Both the position numbers and the translations under genes were made by a program. Of a stretch of 64,000 bases of DNA, positions 59,060-64,000 are shown piece after piece (positions within the stretch are counted from its first letter, which is position 1; each line of letters starts with the position of its first letter). Under the pieces are notes generated by a model. That model made no database searches. It had not been told where the DNA came from and was given only the letters and a program-made list of their open reading frames with translations. Origin of the DNA: Oscillospiraceae bacterium (GTDB lineage Bacteria > Bacillota > Clostridia > Oscillospirales > JAAYOS01). The DNA lies in the NCBI GenBank assembly GCA_031264245.1, contig JAISEG010000005.1:248001-312000 (forward strand), given 5' to 3'.

Positions 59060-60142
59060 ATGTCAAGAGAGCTCATTCGCCTGTGTGACTGTGTCATGGC
59101 GTATGACGGCGAGGTAGTTTTAAACTCGATAAATCTTACAATAAACGATAAAGAATTCCTCACACTATTGGGGCCGAGCGGGTGCGGTAAAACGACGACG
59201 CTGCGGCTTATCGGCGGTTTCGCAACACCCACCTCGGGTGATGTGCTGTTTGATGGTGTGAGGATTAACGACGTTCCTCCGTATAAGAGGCGGGTCAATA
59301 CCGTCTTTCAGAAGTATGCGCTGTTCCCGCATCTGAACGTCTTTGAAAACGTCGCGTTTGGACTTAAAATCACCAAGGTTCCCAAGAAGGAAATAACCGC
59401 GCGTGTGACCGAAATGCTCGCGCTCGTCGGTCTGAAGGGCTATGAAAACCGCGATGTGGACGCGCTTTCCGGCGGGCAGCAGCAGCGCGTCGCCATCGCC
59501 CGCGCGCTTATAAACAAGCCGCAGGTGTTGCTGCTTGACGAGCCGCTGGGCGCGCTGGACCTAAAGCTGCGAAAGGAGATGCAGACAGAGCTCAAGCGCA
59601 TACAGCAGCAGTCCGGCATCACCTTCGTATACGTCACTCACGACCAGGAGGAGGCGCTCACAATGAGTGACACGATCGTCGTCATGAACGAAGGAGTCAT
59701 CCTCCAGGTCGGCACCCCAATCGACATATACAACGAACCTGTCAACGCCTTTGTCGCCGATTTTATAGGCGAAAGCAACATTATCGACGGCGTCATGCAC
59801 CGTGACAGGCTGGTGTCCTTTTCAGGCAGGCAGTTTGAGTGCGTCGACGGCGGCTTTGCCCCCGAGGAAGCCGTCAACGTCGTTGTGCGTCCGGAGGATA
59901 TCGACGTTGTTCCGGTCAGCTCCGCCATGTGGACAGGGGTGGTTGAGTCCATCGTTTTCAAGGGGGTTCACTATGAAATCATTGTGGACAGCGGCGACTT
60001 CAAATGGATGATCCATTCCACCGACGCGCAGAAGCCCGGGGACACCGTGGGCATGACCCTCACCCCCGAGGACATCCACATAATGAGAAAGTCGGATAAT
60101 CCCGAGGATGCCGTAATGCCTTCGGAGGAGATAGAGGCATGA
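59060..60142 (+). CDS. potA: Spermidine/putrescine ABC transporter ATPase
   Basis: 360 residues: Walker [11 protein letters not shown]-loop [10 protein letters not shown], signature [15 protein letters not shown], Walker [13 protein letters not shown]-loop VTHDQEEAL, then a TOBE domain (VRPEDIDVV). Overlaps potB by 4 bp. Energises polyamine uptake with PotBCD. Confidence 0.95.
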   Translation: MSRELIRLCDCVMAYDGEVVLNSINLTINDKEFLTLLGPSGCGKTTTLRLIGGFATPTSGDVLFDGVRINDVPPYKRRVNTVFQKYALFPHLNVFENVAFGLKITKVPKKEITARVTEMLALVGLKGYENRDVDALSGGQQQRVAIARALINKPQVLLLDEPLGALDLKLRKEMQTELKRIQQQSGITFVYVTHDQEEALTMSDTIVVMNEGVILQVGTPIDIYNEPVNAFVADFIGESNIIDGVMHRDRLVSFSGRQFECVDGGFAPEEAVNVVVRPEDIDVVPVSSAMWTGVVESIVFKGVHYEIIVDSGDFKWMIHSTDAQKPGDTVGMTLTPEDIHIMRKSDNPEDAVMPSEEIEA

Positions 60143-60975
60143 AAAAGATAAAGCTTTCCGCTCTTCCTTATTCCGTCTATGCCGTCATATTTATCGTCGC
60201 TCCCATCATACTTATCATCTTTTACAGCCTAAATTACCGGCCGGACGGCAGCTTTGCCTTCACGCTGGAGCATTTCAAGCGCTTTTTTGACTTCAGCGAG
60301 CCGGTGTACATGAACGTGCTGTGGCGGTCGATACGTATCGCCCTCATCTCGACCGTGATTTGTCTGACTCTCGGTTATCCCATGGCGTATATCCTTTCCC
60401 GTATGAAGCCGTCGGTGCGCGGCATGGCTTCCTTTTTGTTTATCCTTCCGATGTGGATGAATTTCCTGCTCAGGACATATTCCTGGATGACCCTCCTTGA
60501 AAACACCGGCGTCATCAACAGCCTGCTTCTCCGCTTCGGACTGTCCCCCCTCAATATAATGTATACGGAGGGGGCGGTCATATTCGGAAACGTCTATAAC
60601 TTTCTGCCGTTTATGATCCTTCCCATCTACAACTCTCTTACAAAGATGGACAACAGCCTCATCGAAGCGGCGGGGGATCTCGGCGCCAACTTCATAGACA
60701 CGTTCAAAAAGGTGATATTCCCCCTGAGCCTCCCCGGCGTGGCAAGCGGAATTTCCATGACCTTTATGCCCGCGGTCACCACGTTCATAATATCCAAGCT
60801 TCTCGGCGGAGGGCAGAACGCCCTTATCGGCGATCTCATTGAAAAGCAGTTCAAATCCGTCGGGGATTGGGGCTTTGGCTCGGCAATGTCGGTTGTACTT
60901 ATGGTTATGATTCTTGTCGCCATGGCGGTTATGGGCAACAGCGAAAAAGAATCCGCCGGCAGTATACTGGGATAA
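60139..60975 (+). CDS. potB: Polyamine ABC transporter permease
   Basis: 278 residues, six helices, with the EAA loop ([27 protein letters not shown]). PotB layout; overlaps potA and is nine bases before potC. Confidence 0.94.
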   Translation: MKKIKLSALPYSVYAVIFIVAPIILIIFYSLNYRPDGSFAFTLEHFKRFFDFSEPVYMNVLWRSIRIALISTVICLTLGYPMAYILSRMKPSVRGMASFLFILPMWMNFLLRTYSWMTLLENTGVINSLLLRFGLSPLNIMYTEGAVIFGNVYNFLPFMILPIYNSLTKMDNSLIEAAGDLGANFIDTFKKVIFPLSLPGVASGISMTFMPAVTTFIISKLLGGGQNALIGDLIEKQFKSVGDWGFGSAMSVVLMVMILVAMAVMGNSEKESAGSILG

Positions 60976-60984
60976 GGGGGAAGC

Positions 60985-61782
60985 ATGAAAGCATTAAACA
61001 GCATCTTTAAAAATACTTACTCCGCCCTCATTTTTCTGTTTCTTTACGCGCCTATCGCCGTGCTGATAATCTTTTCCTTCAACGAATCCAAATCCCGCGG
61101 CTCCTGGGGCGGCTTCTCGCTTAAGTGGTATGCCTCGCTGTTTCAAAACTCGGCTATCATGGAGGCTCTTGCCAACACCCTGATCATAGCGGTGGTCTCC
61201 GCGCTCGCCGCCACCGTGATCGGAACCTTCGCCGCGATCGGCATCAACAGCATGGGCAAGGTGTCGCAGGGGATACTTATGAACGTCTCATATCTCCCTG
61301 TGCTCAACGCGGACATCGTAACCGGCGTTTCGCTGCTCGTACTGTTCATCTTTATCGGAATTCCTTTGGGACGGGTCTCGCTTCTGCTGTCCCACATAAC
61401 CTTTAACATCCCGTATGTGATCTTATCCGTTATGCCCAAGCTAAAGCAGATGAACAAGCACTCCTATGAGGCGGCGCTGGACCTCGGATGTACGCCGTTT
61501 AAGGCTATTATGAAGGTGGTGCTGCCCGAAATCATGCCCGGCGTTGTCACCGGGGCGTTTTTAGCCTTTACCCTGTCCATAGACGACTTCGTTATTTCAT
61601 TTTTCACGACAGGTCCCGGTGTGAGCACACTTTCCATCGAAATATATTCGATGGTGCGCAGAGGTATAAAGCCTGAAATCAACGCTCTGAGTTCAATTAT
61701 GTTTGTGGTCGTTTTGCTGCTGCTCATACTTGTAAACGTGCGGGCGACCAGAGGTCAGAAGAAGGAACACGGGCGGCATTAG
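60985..61782 (+). CDS. potC: Polyamine ABC transporter permease
   Basis: 265 residues, six helices, EAA loop YEAALDLGCTPFKAIMKVVLPEI, and SIDDFVISFFTTGPG, a PotC feature. GGGGGAAG precedes the ATG. Confidence 0.94.
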   Translation: MKALNSIFKNTYSALIFLFLYAPIAVLIIFSFNESKSRGSWGGFSLKWYASLFQNSAIMEALANTLIIAVVSALAATVIGTFAAIGINSMGKVSQGILMNVSYLPVLNADIVTGVSLLVLFIFIGIPLGRVSLLLSHITFNIPYVILSVMPKLKQMNKHSYEAALDLGCTPFKAIMKVVLPEIMPGVVTGAFLAFTLSIDDFVISFFTTGPGVSTLSIEIYSMVRRGIKPEINALSSIMFVVVLLLLILVNVRATRGQKKEHGRH

Positions 61783-61788
61783 GCAAAG

Positions 61789-61809
61789 CGCCCGGCAAAT
61801 CACCGGGCG
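61789..61809 (+). terminator. Hairpin between potC and potD
   Basis: CGCCCGG/CCGGGCG stem with a seven-base loop and no T-run. It may end part of the transcripts or protect mRNA ends, letting potD be expressed at a different level. Confidence 0.4.
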
Positions 61810-61869
61810 AATCACAATATATATTCGGCGCGCCCCGGCAGGTCGCCGGCATCCGCGCTTAATATAAGT

Positions 61870-61896
61870 AATACCAATCTCGGTTATAAACTATCA
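61870..61896. repeat. Half copy of the ACCAATCAGGT element
   Basis: ATACCAATCTCGGTTATAAA matches one end of the elements at 33600 and 55281 (about 20 of 25 positions). It lies in the potD leader. Confidence 0.4.
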
Positions 61897-61917
61897 AACT
61901 TAAAGGAGAACCCTGAA

Positions 61918-62967
61918 TTGAGAAAAAAATTTATCGCACTTACTTTACTTTGCGCCTTGGTGCTTTCGCTCGCCGGTCTAAGCGGATGTACCGCGGACAA
62001 CACCGCGTCACTGAAGGTCTATAACTGGGGCGACTATATCGACCCTGATGTAATAAAGCTTTTTGAAGAAGAGACCGGAATCAAGGTAATCTACAGCACA
62101 TACGAAAACAACGAGGACATGTACACCAAAATAAAGACGGCCGGCGGCTCGACCTATGACGTCGTTATTCCCTCCGACTATATGATAAAGCGTATGGTTG
62201 ACGAAGGTATGCTCGCCAAAATCGACGTCAGCAAATTGTCCAATTACAGCCTCATCGGCGACAATTTCAAGAGTCTGGAATACGACCCCAAGGATGAATA
62301 CTCTGTTCCGTATATGTGGGGCACGGTCGGCATTTTGTACAATACCACAATGGTTGACGACGAGGTTACAAGCTGGGACATACTTTGGAGCGAAAAGTAT
62401 TCCAGGCGGATATTCATGATGGATTCGGTGCGCGACTCCATCGGTGTAACCTTGAAGATGCTTGGTTATTCCCTCAACTCCACCAATCTGGATGAGCTTG
62501 CCGAAGCGGAGCAAAAGCTGAGGGAGCAAAAGCCGCTGGTTCTTGCCTACACCTCCGACGAGGTCAAGGACAACATGATAGCCGGGGAGGCCGCGCTTGC
62601 CGTCCTGTATTCAGGGGACGCCGTCACCTGCATCGAGCAGAACTCCGATCTGGCGTATTCCGTCCCGGATGAGGGTACCAACCTGTGGTTTGACGCGATG
62701 TGTGTGCTTGAAGGCTCGAAGAATAAGGACGCGGCAATACAGTTCATTGATTTCATGTGCCGCACAGATATCGCCGCGATGAACCGCGATTATATAAACT
62801 ATTCGACCCCGCAGACAGAGGTTTTTGACGATTTGCCCGACGAGGTAAAGTATGACCCGGTGCAGTATCCGACAGATGAAATAATTGAAAAAAGCCAGAT
62901 CTTTGTCGACCTGGGTGAAAGCATTTCATACTATGAGGAGCTTTGGACCCGCGTCCTCTCAAGCTAG
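61918..62967 (+). CDS. potD: Spermidine/putrescine-binding lipoprotein
   Basis: 349 residues. TTG start with AAAGGAG nine bases upstream. Lipoprotein signal ending LSGC, then LKVYNWGDYIDPDVIKLFEEETGIKV, YDVVIPSDYM, PYMWGTVGILYN and LWFDAMCVL, the PotD pattern. Binds polyamines outside the cell for PotABC. Confidence 0.94.
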   Translation: MRKKFIALTLLCALVLSLAGLSGCTADNTASLKVYNWGDYIDPDVIKLFEEETGIKVIYSTYENNEDMYTKIKTAGGSTYDVVIPSDYMIKRMVDEGMLAKIDVSKLSNYSLIGDNFKSLEYDPKDEYSVPYMWGTVGILYNTTMVDDEVTSWDILWSEKYSRRIFMMDSVRDSIGVTLKMLGYSLNSTNLDELAEAEQKLREQKPLVLAYTSDEVKDNMIAGEAALAVLYSGDAVTCIEQNSDLAYSVPDEGTNLWFDAMCVLEGSKNKDAAIQFIDFMCRTDIAAMNRDYINYSTPQTEVFDDLPDEVKYDPVQYPTDEIIEKSQIFVDLGESISYYEELWTRVLSS

Positions 62968-62984
62968 GCTCCTCTCCCTCAAGC

Positions 62985-63020
62985 TTTCGAAAAAGCCCGT
63001 TTCGCCGGGCTTTTTCGAAA
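62985..63020 (+). terminator. potD terminator
   Basis: 15-bp arms TTTCGAAAAAGCCCG/CGGGCTTTTTCGAAA with a six-base loop, 17 bp after the stop. Confidence 0.85.
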
Positions 63021-63122
63021 GGAGAGATATCCCGCGGCGGGGCGTGCCTCCGTGACGCTTTGCGAAAGCGGCGCCTGAAAAATATTGGCGGTTTAAAAAG
63101 AAAGCAATTAAGCAAAAATGTG

Positions 63123-63151
63123 TTGACATATTTTTTCCCTTATGCTAATAT
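63123..63151 (+). promoter_or_regulatory. tRNA operon promoter
   Basis: TTGACA and TAATAT with a 17-bp spacer, 30 bp before tRNA-Thr. Confidence 0.8.
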
Positions 63152-63181
63152 ATACAAGCTGACGCTTTGGTTTCGGCGTGT

Positions 63182-63257
63182 GCTGGTGTAGCTCAATTGG
63201 CAGAGCAGCTGATTTGTAATCAGCAGGTTGCTGGTTCGATTCCGGTCACCAGCTCCA
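63182..63257 (+). tRNA. tRNA-Thr (TGT)
   Basis: Cloverleaf with acceptor GCTGGTG/CACCAGC, anticodon stem-loop CTGATTTGTAATCAG (anticodon TGT), GGTTCGATTCC T-loop and encoded CCA. Confidence 0.95.
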
Positions 63258-63399
63258 GAGCCGGACGAAGTCCGGCGACGTACTGCCTCAAACGGCGCGC
63301 CTGCCGGTTGAGGAGAGGAGAAATGCACGGAGCGGCGAATAAATCGGACATACTCCCGCGAGATGGCTGATTTTTCGAGAGCGGAGTGTCTTTCGACGA

Positions 63400-63484
63400 G
63401 GGGGAGTTCCCGAGTGGCCAAAGGGGGCAGACTGTAAATCTGTTGTCAGTGACTTCGGTGGTTCGAATCCGCCCTCCCCCACCA
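63400..63484 (+). tRNA. tRNA-Tyr (GTA)
   Basis: Acceptor GGGGGAG/CTCCCCC, anticodon loop CTGTAAA (GTA), long class II variable arm, GGTTCGAATCC T-arm and encoded CCA. Cotranscribed with tRNA-Thr. Confidence 0.95.
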
Positions 63485-63530
63485 TACGACAAGACGTCAG
63501 GATTGCTACAATCCTGACGTTTTGTCGTAT
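63484..63530 (+). terminator. Terminator of the tRNA operon
   Basis: Long stem ATACGACAA-G-ACGTCAGGATTG paired with CAATCCTGACGT-T-TTGTCGTAT around a CTA loop, starting at the last base of tRNA-Tyr. Confidence 0.75.
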
Positions 63531-63597
63531 AATAGCCGTTTGCAGTTATGTTTATTATCAAGAGGCTATAGAAAATACGCAGTCTGGGAGGCCGGGT

Positions 63598-64000
63598 ATG
63601 AAATTTGTCACATTATTCCTGGGATTGTTGTTGCTCAATTTATTTGCTTTTGTGACAATCAAATTGCGCCCAAAGCTATTCAATGTCAAGATATTCAAGC
63701 CAATGCTATGGAATTTCAAGCTATCAATCTTACCATTGGTCATTATTACGGCTAATCTCTTTATTTGCTTCTTGTTATTATCTATCGGCAATTATTTGGA
63801 GATAAGCTTATTTATTCCCGCTCATATCATATTCTTTGTTGGATTATTGCTTTGGATGCTTTTTCTGCCAAACTCAGGATACCTGATAACCGAACTGAAT
63901 TTGACCCACAGAAGCGAGGACGAGAAGGAGGTGCCTATTTGGTATGACATTGTGTCTGTTCTCTCCTTTGCTTTGTCGGGAATTATAAACGTATTGGCAA
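63598..64000 (+). CDS. DUF1361 family membrane protein (partial, N-terminal part)
   Basis: 134 codons run off the right edge without a stop. GGGAGG precedes the ATG. Three or four hydrophobic helices (LFLGLLLLNLFAFV, LSILPLVIITANLFICFLLL, IPAHIIFFVGLLLWMLFLP), then FLPNSGYLITELNLTH and VPIWYDIVSVLSFALSG, the family motifs. Richer in A/T than neighbours, with frequent direct near-repeats (KLFNVKIFK, PMLWNFKLS). Function unknown. Confidence 0.75.
   Translation, partial: MKFVTLFLGLLLLNLFAFVTIKLRPKLFNVKIFKPMLWNFKLSILPLVIITANLFICFLLLSIGNYLEISLFIPAHIIFFVGLLLWMLFLPNSGYLITELNLTHRSEDEKEVPIWYDIVSVLSFALSGIINVLA

Noticed and set aside
63220-63561. Protein-like frames over the tRNA genes
   Set aside because: They translate tRNA-Thr and tRNA-Tyr, a known source of false annotation.

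Overview
The window reads as a chromosomal segment of an anaerobic Bacillota, class Clostridia, most likely from the Oscillospiraceae/Eubacteriales side. The evidence is gene order: rpoD-dnaG-dgt, yicC-remA-gmk-rpoZ-priA-def-fmt-rsmB-rlmN-prpC-prkC-rsgA-thiN, cdaA-cdaR, rpmF-DUF177, DUF512-der-plsY and XpaC-TelA are all clostridial or Bacillota arrangements. Other support comes from RemA, c-di-AMP genes, Gly-rich TPM/LemA proteins and consensus AGGAGG ribosome binding sites. Codon third positions are GC-rich except in one small island (about 9.8-12.0 kb). Taxonomy is inferred from content only.

Layout. 1-5.3 kb (minus): sigma factor (partial), primase, dGTPase-like protein, YigZ, HflX. 5.4-9.7 kb (plus): a MarR regulator and a heterodimeric ABC exporter behind a clear promoter. 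9.8-12.0 kb: an AT-rich accessory island with three small genes and diverged repeats. 12.0-25.5 kb (minus): a long housekeeping run for thiamine, the PrkC/PrpC signalling pair, rRNA modification, start-of-translation enzymes, PriA, omega, Gmk, RemA and YicC. 25.6-37.3 kb (minus): an ECF-S-like membrane protein with a J-protein and DUF5685, RseC, c-di-AMP synthesis (CdaA/CdaR), a DUF3343/cysteine-desulfurase pair, three M42 aminopeptidase paralogues and MurD. 37.5 kb: RNase P RNA. 37.9-39.6 kb: a degenerate HAD protein and an 8-oxoguanine glycosylase. 39.6-44.8 kb (plus): DUF6062 and a phnDCEE-type transporter with a tyrosine phosphatase. 44.8-57.6 kb (minus): Cof-type HAD, HD-GYP response regulator, acyltransferase, XpaC-TelA-LemA-TPM, PlsY, Der, DUF512, L32, DUF177. 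57.8-64 kb (plus): pseudouridine synthase, potABCD, tRNA-Thr, tRNA-Tyr and the start of a DUF1361 membrane protein.

Most unusual features. (1) Upstream of remA, its ribosome binding site and first codons are tandemly repeated, giving two 11-residue mini-ORFs. A 16-bp perfect inverted repeat places the remA ribosome binding site and start codon in a hairpin loop, which looks like a translational switch. (2) The intergenic spaces hold at least four families of 100-200 bp palindromic MITE-like elements. Several sit exactly at gene 3' ends and supply the last codons and the stop codon. One is nested inside another. (3) The 9.8-12 kb island has a cassette-like layout, with related repeats 3' of two of its genes. 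(4) A duplicated TPM-domain protein with a long Gly/Ser/Arg tail sits in an XpaC-TelA-LemA envelope operon. No CRISPR array, prophage or intact transposase was seen.
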